A DNA stretch of 64,000 nt from Agarivorans sp. Toyoura001 (GTDB lineage: Bacteria > Pseudomonadota > Gammaproteobacteria > Enterobacterales > Celerinatantimonadaceae): the NCBI RefSeq assembly GCF_005405585.1, contig NZ_BJEQ01000023.1, positions 1 to 64,000 of the forward strand. The letters run 5' to 3'. Positions 36,195-46,206 of this stretch are shown in pieces. The position numbers and the translations under genes are program-made. Under the pieces are notes generated by a model. The model saw only the letters and a list, made by a program, of their open reading frames with translations, ran no database searches and had not been told where the DNA came from. Positions within the stretch are counted from its first letter, which is position 1; the number at the start of each line of letters is the position of its first letter.

Positions 36195-36506
36195 ATGAAA
36201 CATCTCTACTTATTGTTAGCCATTGTGGGTGCGGTAGTTCCTTACCTGTTTTTCTTTGAGTTTTTTAATCTACACGGAATAAGCTTAACGCTGTTTGTTA
36301 GTGCCTTATTTGCCAATGGCGCCGCTGCGGGCTTCAGTGCCGACTTGCTAATTAGCTCATTAGTGTTTTGGCTATTCATGTTTAAAAACCAACAAGCTCA
36401 CTCACCCAAGCCCTACTTGTTCATTGTACTGAACCTCACCATTGGCTTAAGTTGTGCGCTACCTGCTTACTTATATGCAAAAACTAAAGCCGACAGTTTG
36501 CTTTAG
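36195..36506 (+). CDS. DUF2834 family membrane protein
   Basis: A 103-residue protein with three hydrophobic segments; FFEFFNLHGISLTLFVSALFAN and FSADLLISSLVFWLFMF are typical of the DUF2834 family, whose function is unknown. AAGGACAG serves as ribosome site. It is divergent from a MarR regulator whose operators lie immediately upstream, so it is presumably the regulated target. Confidence 0.82.
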   Translation: MKHLYLLLAIVGAVVPYLFFFEFFNLHGISLTLFVSALFANGAAAGFSADLLISSLVFWLFMFKNQQAHSPKPYLFIVLNLTIGLSCALPAYLYAKTKADSLL

Positions 36507-36563
36507 CAAGCTAGGTTTAAGCTTATTCAAAGTGCTTCAATCAAAAGCAAATGCGAACAAAAA

Positions 36564-36606
36564 AGCCTTATCCTGGGTTGGTTAACACTCAGGACAAGGC
36601 TATATG
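36564..36606 (-). terminator. Terminator after the nuclease operon
   Basis: AGCCTTGTCCTG pairs with CAGGATAAGGCT on the minus strand with one mismatch, followed by TTTTTTG. It lies about 100 bases past the endonuclease I stop codon. Confidence 0.75.
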
Positions 36607-36701
36607 TAAAAAGGGAGTCACGACCCAGTGTAGGACGCTGACTAAAAAGCGGTTTACCCTTAACTAAACTTGGTGATTACCATCTCATGCGCTAGTACCT
36701 T

Positions 36702-37979
36702 TTATTCAAAGGCTTCCCATGCTGTAGTCCCTTCAACTTGCCAAATGAGTTTTACCAACTCAGGGTGGTCAATTAATGGGTTTCGATTACCTTGGTAACG
36801 TTGTGCAGCGTCGTTACGATCTTGTTCTTTTTGACTAACAGGATCGTTAAGGTGCCACTCCATTAAGGTGCGTAACTGCCAAGTTTTAAACACTTTATCG
36901 TTACTTCCATCAAGAATACGGCTTACCGATACGTTGCTGTTAGATACATCTATCCAATTAGACACCTTATCTTCATAACGAATAGCCAAATACAACAACG
37001 CACGAGCAATATCACCTTTAAACTCGTTAATAGGCTCAAATACGAAATAATTTTGGTTACCTCGTTCTGGGTGCCCATAACCATATTCGGTACCATTTTT
37101 CCCCTTCCATTGGCTATCGTAAGGGCTAACAAAACCAAAGGGTTTAGCATTATTACTATCGGTACGGTGTAACGACCCAATACTGCTGTCTACACCAAAA
37201 ATATGGTGAATATCACGATCCATCGGATAACGATTGCTGCTGCCTAGCAACTCTGTACGGAACATGCGGGCATAGCTGTAACAAACGCCTTCTTCATCGG
37301 GATATGAACCACTTTCACAAACATCAACAATGGGCAGGTAATTATAAGGGTCCTGGCCAGTAGGGTTTTCTGAAAATATATCGACAATGTCCACACCTTG
37401 CTTATCATCGAAGTATACGTCCAAGTCATTTTCAGCAATAAAGTCATTGATTAAGCTAGTGCTTTGAATTGTGTGGTTGGAAGAACTTATCTGATGCAGC
37501 GCTGTTTTTAGTTCGTAGCCACGTAAACCTTCGGCGGCCTGATACTCAGACCGTAAGTTTGTGGCAGTGTGACCCGAGTAGTTAGCAACGTCAAAACGAG
37601 AAATGTATTCGTCAACAAACAGTTCGCCGTTTTCGTCAAACTCCTCGACGTTAGCAATTACCTCTCCATCAAGCTTTAGCGTCACTCGCCCTGCACCATG
37701 AGTACAACAAATCCCATCATTACCGGTATCGGTTAGCACAAAACGATAACTATTCGGTTGTAGAGCAATCACTTCTTCATAATAGGTTTCGTTGTCATAG
37801 TCTTGGCTTTGACGAATTTTATTCGCGTCGGCATCATACAAAGCCCAAGATAACTCACCCGCAGCTCTGTCGGTCATCACTTCAATCACCAACATGGTAT
37901 TGTCGTATTCATGCTCCTTTGCACACCCAACAGCAAGTAAACATAACGCCATGGCAGCATAGGTATTTTTAAGTCTCAT
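36702..37979 (-). CDS. Endonuclease I-family nuclease, lipoprotein
   Basis: A 425-residue secreted nuclease. Lipobox LLAVGCAKE (Cys19). Residues 25-135 form an extra beta-rich domain (TGNDGICCTHGAGRVTLKL). The rest is an Endonuclease_I (EndA/Bsn, PF04231) domain: DRDIHHIFGVD, KGKNGTEYG, FKGDIARALLYLAIRYED, LMEWHLNDPVSQKE and NAAQRYQGNRNPLIDHPELV-like DDAAQRYQGNRNPLID. The added N-terminal domain makes it longer than Dns or EndA (about 230). It follows the ExeM-like nuclease by 18 bases, so both are probably co-transcribed and degrade extracellular DNA. Confidence 0.87.
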   Translation of the reverse strand: MRLKNTYAAMALCLLAVGCAKEHEYDNTMLVIEVMTDRAAGELSWALYDADANKIRQSQDYDNETYYEEVIALQPNSYRFVLTDTGNDGICCTHGAGRVTLKLDGEVIANVEEFDENGELFVDEYISRFDVANYSGHTATNLRSEYQAAEGLRGYELKTALHQISSSNHTIQSTSLINDFIAENDLDVYFDDKQGVDIVDIFSENPTGQDPYNYLPIVDVCESGSYPDEEGVCYSYARMFRTELLGSSNRYPMDRDIHHIFGVDSSIGSLHRTDSNNAKPFGFVSPYDSQWKGKNGTEYGYGHPERGNQNYFVFEPINEFKGDIARALLYLAIRYEDKVSNWIDVSNSNVSVSRILDGSNDKVFKTWQLRTLMEWHLNDPVSQKEQDRNDAAQRYQGNRNPLIDHPELVKLIWQVEGTTAWEAFE

Positions 37980-37997
37980 AAGGTTTTCCTTTTATCC

Positions 37998-40538
37998 CTA
38001 AGCCTGACGGCGGCGAATAAAGCCCACCATTACTAACATCATCATTAAGTAACCCGCCGCGCTACCGCCATGCGTTTTATCTTGCTCATTCACCAGTATT
38101 GAACGCTCACTGATTAGGCTGTCGTTGTGAAAGTAAGATACAAGGTTTTCTCCATACCCAACGTTGATTAACGGCATAGAAACCCACCCTCGCTGAATAT
38201 CACTGCTATTCAATACGCGAATTTGACTGCGTGAGTAAGTAGACACGTCATATTGATTTCTATCTGAAATAATCGTTTGAATGGTTTCCCCTATTTGTAG
38301 GCTCGTTACACCTAACTGGGTTAAATCCACAACGGCAGTAAAGGTATCACCCTGCTTAGGATGGTTTTCACTTGGCATGTCCTTAGGCACGGTAGGTAAG
38401 TCGATAGACTCTCCTAACTCATGCTTATCTAAAAACGCTAAGGTTAAAATGGCAGGATCATGGTCAGACGACCGGTAAGGGTCTCGATATTTGGGAAACT
38501 CCCCGGTATACGCCGTTGAGTACTCAAACAAAGTGGATTCACGAGAATTAATATTCCATTCCGTTGCATCTATAACATGCGGAACAAGGCTTGGTGAAAT
38601 TAAGGTGTAATCTAAATTACCAACGGTATCGCCATAAGCGTAACTAAAACCATCAGGGTGCAGTTGGCCAATAATGTCAACGTAGTTGTAGCGATCACTG
38701 AGCACTGCGCCTCCATTGCCGTGCAACTCATTGCCATTTACGTAAGTATTGCGTGCCGCTTTAAGCGGATAACCAGAGGGCGCAGTATTAGTTAACAGCA
38801 TTATGGCGTCTTCTTTGGCATAAGAATTTAAATCACCAAGAATGATTTTGTGCCCCTCTAACTCCGCTAAAGTCTCGCCTAAATGATAAGCAGCAGAAAC
38901 GCGAAAATTCTCACAATAACCTTGCGCATCTATATCGGTTAGTTCACCGGTTTCTTGGTCGTAATCTTCCCAACATTCTGATCCTTTCGATTTAAAATGA
39001 TTGGTAGACAAAATTAGCCGCTCACCACTGCCATTTACTGTAAAGGTACCCGTCATTGAAGCACGCTGAAATGCAGAGCTAGCTTCAACACCTGTTGGCC
39101 AATAGCGAGGATGAACATGCTGCTCAGGCATATTAATAATCTTTACGCTTTCGAGACTCACTACCGAAGGACGGTAGATAATTTTGGTACTAATGGCGTC
39201 ACTGCCCACAATTTTTGAGTCAGAGTGGCGCATAACCGCATAGTGCTTCTCACGTGGCAGTTCTGCGTTCAGTAATTGAGTAATGGTAACGATTGATGAC
39301 ATGGCGTCGTAACCGTTATTTTCTACTTCTAAAAAGCTAAAAATATCGGCGTCAATGGCTAACATAGCGCTTGCTAACTTGGCTCCCTGAGTTTCAAAGT
39401 CGGCAAATTTCTCTGCTCCTCGATTTTGCTCTAAAGGGTTATTAGCGCCACCAAAAGGAGACGTAAAGAAGTTTAAAACGTTAAAAGCACCAATTTTAAC
39501 ATCTGCTTCTTTCACATCAGGACGCGCCGTTCGTTCAATTCCGCTATGGTTGAAAAAACTGGCGTCGGCGGTATTTGTTACAAACAAGCGATACTCATCG
39601 TATGAGTAATTAACAATCCCTTCCATGCCATCTATCGTGGCGCCAACACGAATATAATCAGCAGTAGTTCCCGTTCCGTCATCTTTACCAAAGTTGGGAT
39701 ACCACGGTAAAACACCATTTTCCGCTTTATCTTCTGACTCAATAATCACCCTACGCATTTTATTTGCCTGCGCAGCGGCAATCGCTTCGTCTGAACCTGG
39801 CACATTTTTTTGATTAGGATGATAGTTGAGAGTACCGTGAGAGGCGGTCATATTATTGCGGAAATCACTGTAGTCAAAACCAAACGTACGCGCGACTTTC
39901 ATGTGTGATAGCTCATCAAAGCGCACTAGCATGTTCTCGTAACGCTCTAGCGTAATCTCAAAGTTATCTTGCTCTGATACCCCATCAACAACACAATCTT
40001 TAACCAGTAACGGGGTAGGCTCAATAACGCTGGTTACGCCGGTCTTTACAACACCTTGTACACTGGTTAATTGAGACAAGCCATAGTATTCCTGAACCTT
40101 GGCATAAACATACACCTCATCCCCTACATTCAGATCTAATCCATAAGGATTTTGATAAACAAATATTCCACTAGATGCACAACTGCTTTCATCAACTTGA
40201 GGATCTTGAATGTAAAAACCTCGTGTCATCACCCCATTTGAGGCCTTAAGGTAAGTAATAACACCCTGTACTTTAAACACTTCATCTGAGTAAAATTTAT
40301 TGTTATCTGGATCGGTAAATGGCGAATGAGGCCCCTCTCCTTGCAAGGTGGCAATGGTGGCTTCTTGGTCAAAAGCGGGCTCTTCTGCCGCTAGGCTTTG
40401 CGCAGTAAACAACATTGTTTCGGTTGTTTTTTGTGATGACTCCGCCCCTGCATTAGCGGCCTGCGGGCTAAACACCTCTGCATTTGCTGTTAGTGCAAAC
40501 AGCGCTAACGATACAGCAGAGTATTTATAAATATCCAT
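37998..40538 (-). CDS. ExeM/NucH-family extracellular nuclease with GlyGly-CTERM anchor
   Basis: An 846-residue secreted nuclease. Signal peptide (1-20, ending TANA), an OB-fold-like region (about 75-170, VFKVQGVITYLKASNG), then an endonuclease/exonuclease/phosphatase domain from about 345: VKIGAFNVLNFFTSPFGG, FSFLEVENNGYD, STNHFKSKGS, ILGDLNSYAKED and YRSSDHDPAILTL. The C-terminus (GGSAAGYLMMMLVMVGFIRRRQA region) is a GlyGly-CTERM sorting tail processed by rhombosortase and exported by type II secretion in related bacteria. First gene of a two-gene nuclease operon, for use of extracellular DNA or biofilm remodelling. Confidence 0.9.
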   Translation of the reverse strand: MDIYKYSAVSLALFALTANAEVFSPQAANAGAESSQKTTETMLFTAQSLAAEEPAFDQEATIATLQGEGPHSPFTDPDNNKFYSDEVFKVQGVITYLKASNGVMTRGFYIQDPQVDESSCASSGIFVYQNPYGLDLNVGDEVYVYAKVQEYYGLSQLTSVQGVVKTGVTSVIEPTPLLVKDCVVDGVSEQDNFEITLERYENMLVRFDELSHMKVARTFGFDYSDFRNNMTASHGTLNYHPNQKNVPGSDEAIAAAQANKMRRVIIESEDKAENGVLPWYPNFGKDDGTGTTADYIRVGATIDGMEGIVNYSYDEYRLFVTNTADASFFNHSGIERTARPDVKEADVKIGAFNVLNFFTSPFGGANNPLEQNRGAEKFADFETQGAKLASAMLAIDADIFSFLEVENNGYDAMSSIVTITQLLNAELPREKHYAVMRHSDSKIVGSDAISTKIIYRPSVVSLESVKIINMPEQHVHPRYWPTGVEASSAFQRASMTGTFTVNGSGERLILSTNHFKSKGSECWEDYDQETGELTDIDAQGYCENFRVSAAYHLGETLAELEGHKIILGDLNSYAKEDAIMLLTNTAPSGYPLKAARNTYVNGNELHGNGGAVLSDRYNYVDIIGQLHPDGFSYAYGDTVGNLDYTLISPSLVPHVIDATEWNINSRESTLFEYSTAYTGEFPKYRDPYRSSDHDPAILTLAFLDKHELGESIDLPTVPKDMPSENHPKQGDTFTAVVDLTQLGVTSLQIGETIQTIISDRNQYDVSTYSRSQIRVLNSSDIQRGWVSMPLINVGYGENLVSYFHNDSLISERSILVNEQDKTHGGSAAGYLMMMLVMVGFIRRRQA

Positions 40539-40950
40539 ATGTGTAACCTTTAATATAAGTATTGCTACAAGCTGTGCTTACCATTGCTAATAGTTTGGTA
40601 TTTACGACACCTCTATTAAGCTTCGGCAATAGTAAACACAGGGTAGTTGTCTATATTTTCTGCATTCATTACAGGCACACCAAAAAAATCACACAAGCTA
40701 ACTAAGTCACTTTTATTATTTATGTAAAATAAAAATAAAATACCATAAGTATATAAGCGTAATTAGATGGGTTTAATATAAACAACATTCTTAATCTAGT
40801 AGAAAAACCCTTCATGTAATGTCATTTAATTTTTGAACATAAACTATACACAGGAGAAAAATCAGGCAATGATTAAAAACATACCAAACATTGCCTAAAC
40901 ACTCGTGGTTAGTAGCTTATATTTCAAAAAACATCATGATTAGTGAACAA
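40539..40950. other. Intergenic region, 412 bases, A+T rich
   Basis: It should hold the promoter of the nuclease operon (right to left) and the end of the porin transcript. I found no clear terminator, operator or RNA gene. Short frames here look accidental. Confidence 0.4.
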
Positions 40951-41937
40951 CTAGAAGCTATAATAAAGCTTGGCATAACTGAATGTTCCATCTTCGCCAC
41001 CGCTTGTTACTTCCGCTGCAAGACGTACATTAGGGCGATAATGATAGTTCACACCTACGGTGAACCAATCTTCGTTAACCTGCTCTTCTTCGTAATACTT
41101 ATATTCTTCGTCAAAGCTAATATTAGAATACGTTACAACGGCTTCTACAGTACTTGTAATTTGATAAGAAGCGGATAAAACAGCAATAATATTATCTTGA
41201 GATAAGTAACCATTCTCCTCTTGTCGGTCTTCAACGGAAACTAAACCACCAAAGCCCCAATCACCGAGGAAATAAGTGCCGTGTAGAGAATATATTTCGC
41301 CGTATTCTTTTGCTGTTTCACCACCAAATAGTAATGACCAGTTGTTAGCAAAGTAACCCACATAACCATTAAATACCGCGCCTTCGCGAGAGTCTGTTAG
41401 GTATTCATCCCAGCCTCTCAATGAGTAAGACATACCCATCTGTACGTTGTTGTAACTTCCTTGATATTTAATCGTATTATCTTGGTCGCCAGCCTCTTTT
41501 ACTTCGCGTGCGCTATCTACAGAGAAATCACCGTGAGAGTCAACATCATCATAAGCGGTATCGTTTCTACCAAATTCTACAAAGTGCTCTGGCAAAAACT
41601 CCCAGCCAACATAAACCTTATCTAAAACAGTTTGAAATTCATTGTCTTGAGTCCAAGTCATGCGTTCAAAATCGATATCCAGTACACCGTACACATCCCC
41701 AGCTCTGCCTTCAAAACTAATATCGGCAAAAGTGTCATCGGCGTAGCCTTGATACCAAGTCCACTCTTCTCCAAGGTCATTGTGAGACTTGCCAAACCAA
41801 CCGCCTACTTCTATGCGGCCATTCAGTTTTACGTAATCGCCCTCAGCCGTTTCATACAAAGTAATGGCTGATACAGAAGTGGTTAAACCCATTCCCAATA
41901 AAGCTGCAATAGAAAATGCAATTGCATTCCTTTTCAT
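40951..41937 (-). CDS. Outer-membrane porin
   Basis: A 328-residue beta-barrel protein: signal peptide (about 1-23, ending SVSA), alternating aromatic strands (GDYVKLNGRIEVGGWFG, GVLDIDFERMTW, DKVYVGWEFLPEHFVEFGRND) and a C-terminal phenylalanine in YAKLYYSF, the usual barrel assembly signal. It belongs to the gram-negative porin group; pore selectivity cannot be told. Strong AAAGGGA ribosome site. Divergent from a chemoreceptor gene. Confidence 0.87.
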   Translation of the reverse strand: MKRNAIAFSIAALLGMGLTTSVSAITLYETAEGDYVKLNGRIEVGGWFGKSHNDLGEEWTWYQGYADDTFADISFEGRAGDVYGVLDIDFERMTWTQDNEFQTVLDKVYVGWEFLPEHFVEFGRNDTAYDDVDSHGDFSVDSAREVKEAGDQDNTIKYQGSYNNVQMGMSYSLRGWDEYLTDSREGAVFNGYVGYFANNWSLLFGGETAKEYGEIYSLHGTYFLGDWGFGGLVSVEDRQEENGYLSQDNIIAVLSASYQITSTVEAVVTYSNISFDEEYKYYEEEQVNEDWFTVGVNYHYRPNVRLAAEVTSGGEDGTFSYAKLYYSF

Positions 41938-42458
41938 TTAAATCCCTTTGATTCATTCTAATATAAAAAGATAAGATGTAAAAAGCGCCCTTAAAATAAA
42001 CTTCTCACAAACAAACCATTAACAAGTGAACATTAAAGCACCGCTTCAATAGTATTGAAGCCAAACACCCGGCGAATATATTCAAACAGCTCAAACGAAT
42101 CAATAACTTAAGAAGCCAAAATATAAAACAAACAAAAACATAAAGAGCAATAAAAATAAATAAATCATCCCCTTACGAATAAGCATTCACCTAAAACCCT
42201 TAGAAGACAATAAGGATTCAACTAAATAACATTTTCACACAAACCACCTAAAAATTAAAATCTCAAACAAACAAGATCAAGATCAAATAAAAACCAGCTA
42301 AAAAATCAAACCGTTTATTTAAATAAAAAATGGTATTAAAATAATAAAAAGCGGGTGCAGATTAAAAAACGTTCGAAAAACAAAATATTCATACATTATT
42401 GTTTTAAATCATCACGGCTACACATTAAAACAAGCTTTAGATATACAAGGACATATAA
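41938..42458. other. Divergent promoter region, 521 bases, very A+T rich
   Basis: This holds the promoters of the porin and the chemoreceptor. It is poly-A rich and low complexity in places (42120-42400). I could not pick out a convincing -35/-10 pair, operator or RNA gene. The G+C drop relative to its neighbours is marked. Confidence 0.4.
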
Positions 42459-44378
42459 ATGAAAGGATTTCTTACGTTATCAATAAAGAACCGTATGATA
42501 ACAACGATGCTTTTAGCCATTATTGCTTCCACTGCTATTGTCGCTTACGTTGGACAATCAACATCAAGAAACCTTATGGTAACCCGCCTGGAACAATTGG
42601 ACTTACCTAATCTTGTTCAGAAAATAAGAAACTCTATAGACAGCGAAATAGTTTCGATGGAAATGATCGCTCGCTCTATTTCCCATAACCCAATGATTAT
42701 TGGTTGGCTTGAGCAAGGCGAAAGCGCGCAAGGCGAACAACTGTTAACTCAATATTTAAATGGCATTGCCAAAGACAATCAATTTAGCAATACGTCTTTT
42801 GCAGATAAGAAAACAGATAAATTTTGGAACCAAGATGGGTTTCTTCGAGTAATGAACTTACCGCGTGATGGTTGGTTTCAACGATTAAAAAATAGCGGTG
42901 TGGCAGTAGGCTCAAGTGTCTATAAAGGCAGTAATGGAAAAACCGATGTATACATCAATTACCAACAGCCTAATGGCCGAGGACTTGCTGGAGTATCTAA
43001 GTCCTTTGATACCATGATTAATACCTTAAACGAATACACCATTGAGAAAACAGGCTTTGTCTATCTGGTTGATCATGAAGGTTTCACTAAAGTGCATAAG
43101 CAATATGCATTTAACGATAATCAAAAAGTGGCCGATTTCTATAAGGGCTATGATACTCAATCGCTATTTACAAAACGAGACTTCTCATTTATTCATACCG
43201 ACAAATACATTATTGCATCTAGTTATATACAAAGCTTAGATTGGTACGTTGTTGCAGAAGTGCCCAAGAGTGAGCTTTACGCTGGATTAAATGAAGCTAG
43301 AACGCACATTATTATCGTTTTAATCATTATTATTGGCGCTTTCATTGCTGTTTGTACCATTCTCGCCAATAGCTTAATTAAACCAATAGAAAAGATGTCG
43401 CAAACGTTTCAAGAGCTAGGTGAAGATAACGGAGATTTAACTTCTCGAATCGAGGAAGGGAACATACGAGAAATTGCCAGTTTAGCCTCTGGATTTAATA
43501 ACTTCGTCAAAAATGTGCAAACGGTTGTACAAGATGTGTCCTTAACATCCACCAAAGTTAAAGCGGCTTCTGGAAACGTAAACAACGACGCAAAAGAATC
43601 AAAGATAGCGTTAGATAAACAGCGTAAAGAAGCGAATCAAGTCTCGGTGGCCATGAATGAAATGAGCTCAACCATTACCGATATTGCCCAAAACGCTAGC
43701 GTTGCTGCGCAAGCTACTAATGAAGCCACCGATAAAATGGCCGGCGCACAAATAGTGGTGAATAAATCCTCAGAAACCATTGACGTAATGTCTAAAGAAA
43801 TGGAACAGGTTTACGCTAGCATCGATAACTTAGAAAAGCAGAGTATTGCTATTGTTAAGGTAGTAGAGGTTATACAAGGAATATCAGAACAAACCAATTT
43901 GCTCGCGTTAAATGCCGCCATTGAGGCCGCAAGAGCTGGACAACAAGGCCGTGGGTTTGCCGTGGTTGCTGACGAGGTTCGTAACCTTGCTCAACGCACC
44001 AATCAATCTACAGTAGAAATAAATCAAATGATTATTGATTTACAAAACGGCGCTAAAGATGCCGTTAATTCAGTTCATCGAAGCCGCGAACACGCAAAGT
44101 TAAGCGTAGAGGCCGCTAGCCAAACCAGTGCGCAACTAAGCCAAGTAGTAGACAGAGTGAAGCACATCTCTGATCTCAATACCCAAATCGCAACAGCGAC
44201 TGAACAGCAATCAATCGTGATTAACGAAATAAACACTCATGTTGTCAATATCAACGATAGCAGCCAACGCAGCTTATTGGCCTCACAGAATATCGAAACC
44301 TCTAGTGATCAACTCAAATCAATGGCATTAGATTTGGATGCGCTTGTTGGCCATTTTAAATGCGTAAGTTCTGATTAA
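42459..44378 (+). CDS. Methyl-accepting chemotaxis protein, dCache type
   Basis: A 639-residue chemoreceptor: helix 1 (about 14-32), periplasmic dCache-like sensor (about 35-275, [39 protein letters not shown]), helix 2 ([19 protein letters not shown]), HAMP ([20 protein letters not shown]) and the signalling tip [26 protein letters not shown] ribosome site six bases before ATG. A hairpin terminator follows. Ligand unknown; the divergent porin may share a stimulus. Confidence 0.9.
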   Translation: MKGFLTLSIKNRMITTMLLAIIASTAIVAYVGQSTSRNLMVTRLEQLDLPNLVQKIRNSIDSEIVSMEMIARSISHNPMIIGWLEQGESAQGEQLLTQYLNGIAKDNQFSNTSFADKKTDKFWNQDGFLRVMNLPRDGWFQRLKNSGVAVGSSVYKGSNGKTDVYINYQQPNGRGLAGVSKSFDTMINTLNEYTIEKTGFVYLVDHEGFTKVHKQYAFNDNQKVADFYKGYDTQSLFTKRDFSFIHTDKYIIASSYIQSLDWYVVAEVPKSELYAGLNEARTHIIIVLIIIIGAFIAVCTILANSLIKPIEKMSQTFQELGEDNGDLTSRIEEGNIREIASLASGFNNFVKNVQTVVQDVSLTSTKVKAASGNVNNDAKESKIALDKQRKEANQVSVAMNEMSSTITDIAQNASVAAQATNEATDKMAGAQIVVNKSSETIDVMSKEMEQVYASIDNLEKQSIAIVKVVEVIQGISEQTNLLALNAAIEAARAGQQGRGFAVVADEVRNLAQRTNQSTVEINQMIIDLQNGAKDAVNSVHRSREHAKLSVEAASQTSAQLSQVVDRVKHISDLNTQIATATEQQSIVINEINTHVVNINDSSQRSLLASQNIETSSDQLKSMALDLDALVGHFKCVSSD

Positions 44379-44428
44379 ATCTGACACCACTCAGCAACAT
44401 AGAAAGTTGCCAATGTGAAGCAATGTAG

Positions 44429-44448
44429 AGCCCTCGCCAGAGGGCTTT
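44429..44448 (+). terminator. Terminator of the chemoreceptor gene
   Basis: AGCCCTC pairs perfectly with GAGGGCT across a four-base loop (GCCA), followed by TTTG. It lies 50 bases past the stop codon. Confidence 0.7.
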
Positions 44449-45056
44449 GTTATTGATGCCAGTACTTGCCCCCGATTGATTGGGTAGCATCATCGCTATA
44501 GCACTGCGATCTATAGGCTTTTTGGCCTCAACACCCTCAGCCATTTTATCTACGGTGGTATTTTCAGAGTGGATATCAGCGCGTTGTAGGCAGCGTTTAT
44601 TTAAATGCACTGACTTAAGGCCAAACAAAGCCCCCCTTTATAATCTGGAGCAGTTTTAGTTAGATGAAGGCGAATTGAAATTGGAACAAGAATAGGAGTA
44701 AGACGACAAAAGCGAGTACAGTGCAAGGGGCTCGTTTTTGTGACTAATGCTCTACCCAGTTACCAGTTACAGAAGCTCCTGGAAATACTCCTGATGACCT
44801 ACTTTCCCCTTCACTTTCTTACTTTTTGGCGGGGAAAAAACTGCGATTATTTACCCATAATTTTTGACTCATTCTTTCCACAGGCTTTTTCATTAACTGA
44901 TATTTATATTGACATTCTCATCAAATAATAACCTAGATGGCTGATATAAAAAAGAAAAGGTGATAGCCTTGCTGTTACAAAATATATGAAAAGAGTCCGC
45001 CCCTTTGTTTAAACAAGGCACTTTTCCTCTTAATAGACTGTTAGAGCTATAAGACA
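44449..45056. other. Intergenic region, about 600 bases
   Basis: No convincing gene. A 62-codon frame at 44740 and a 90-codon minus frame that crosses the terminator look accidental. A GTTTAAAC-centred palindrome (TTGTTTAAACAA, 45005-45016) sits 40 bases before the immunity-like gene and might be regulatory; the same core recurs at 59008-59019. Confidence 0.4.
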
Positions 45057-45320
45057 ATGATAGAAAAGCCGGAACTTCTTAGCATGGTGACAAAAACCGA
45101 TGGGGATGTAATCTACATTCATGCGGATTTAAGTGGCCTAAAGCGATTAAGAGGCTCTATTGACTCAATGATCACCGAGTTGGAATCTGGTGTTTGTGAT
45201 CACGACCATCTTCATACTGAAGATTGGGCGGGATATGAACTTACAAACACAATGCTAGAATCCGAGAGAATTAATGGGTGTACTCAAGTTCATCATGTAA
45301 AGCTATATGCATGGACCTAA
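45057..45320 (+). CDS. Imm32-like small protein
   Basis: An 87-residue soluble protein: IYIHADLSGLKRLRGSID, then DHDHLHTEDWAGYELTNTMLE. The DHDHLH...W-G-ELT pattern recalls the Imm32 family of immunity proteins in polymorphic toxin systems. No cognate toxin is seen nearby, so it would be an orphan. Weak ribosome site. The family call is tentative. Confidence 0.55.
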   Translation: MIEKPELLSMVTKTDGDVIYIHADLSGLKRLRGSIDSMITELESGVCDHDHLHTEDWAGYELTNTMLESERINGCTQVHHVKLYAWT

Positions 45321-45431
45321 GAGTGGAAAACTAAGCATGAGCTTTAGAAGCTCTGACAAGCGAACCCAGCCACGCGCTAATGCGCCGGCTGAGTAGAACG
45401 TTTACTCACTCAATACTGGAGATTAGCCGAT

Positions 45432-45998
45432 ATGAAAATCGCACTATTTCTACTTACTATTTGTCTAATCGGCGATTGTTATGCGAGCCAAATATATAAA
45501 TGTAATGTAGCAGGAAAAGTTGTGTTTACGGATAAAAAATGCGACGGAGAAATCGTAAATCTTAAGGCTAATAACAGTAACTCTTCTGAGGAAGTTAAAG
45601 GTCTCTATAATGACTCTAAATGGTATCGTAATTACCCAGGTTATATAGAAGCACTAGAGCTTAGTGAACGAATTAATGTACCCGTTTTATTATATTTTCA
45701 AGCAGATTGGTGCGGTTACTGTCGGCTGTTGGAAAAGGAGTTATTATCAACATATAGAGGGAAAACCTCTTTGAAGCGCATAATTAAGGTAAATATATCC
45801 CCCGAAGCCGGGGATGACGAAAGTTTATTATTCGAATCTTTGGGTGGTAAAGGATACCCAACAGTCTTAATACAAAACCAATTCGACAAGCCTCCCACCT
45901 GGCTAACGTTTATGGAGAAAATCAATGGGAAATGGAAGACAAAGTCAGCCAACTATTTGGATACCATCATTGATTCATCTATCAAAAGCATCCAATGA
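45432..45998 (+). CDS. DUF4124-thioredoxin fold protein, exported
   Basis: A 188-residue protein: signal peptide (ending DCYA), a short DUF4124 segment (SQIYKCNVAGKVVFTDKKCDGE, residues 19-40) and a thioredoxin-fold domain with active site QADWCGYCRLLEKELL and the cis-proline loop GGKGYPTVLI. Periplasmic thiol-disulphide role expected, possibly reductive (DsbC/thioredoxin-like). It follows a hairpin (45369-45393) and stands alone. Confidence 0.82.
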   Translation: MKIALFLLTICLIGDCYASQIYKCNVAGKVVFTDKKCDGEIVNLKANNSNSSEEVKGLYNDSKWYRNYPGYIEALELSERINVPVLLYFQADWCGYCRLLEKELLSTYRGKTSLKRIIKVNISPEAGDDESLLFESLGGKGYPTVLIQNQFDKPPTWLTFMEKINGKWKTKSANYLDTIIDSSIKSIQ

Positions 45999-46206
45999 AT
46001 AGAGATATACATGCTAGTCAGTTGAGTTGCCTACCACTGTTCTAGTCAATAGCCTAATAAGTGGCTTGAAGTGGTGAGGGCTAATAAGCCTGACTTAAAC
46101 GCCAAGCATTTCCTACTCGCAGGCTCTATAACCTTTATTCTTTTTGTGTGTAAATCACTTAGCAACTAAGCTAAAGGGAATCAGGGATCAATAATATAGG
46201 CTCTAA

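Noticed and set aside
44356-44628. A 90-codon minus frame that could be a transposase remnant
   Set aside because: It crosses the chemoreceptor terminator and stop codon, and I found no convincing transposase motif.
44740-44928. A 62-codon plus frame rich in aromatic residues
   Set aside because: No ribosome site and no coding character.
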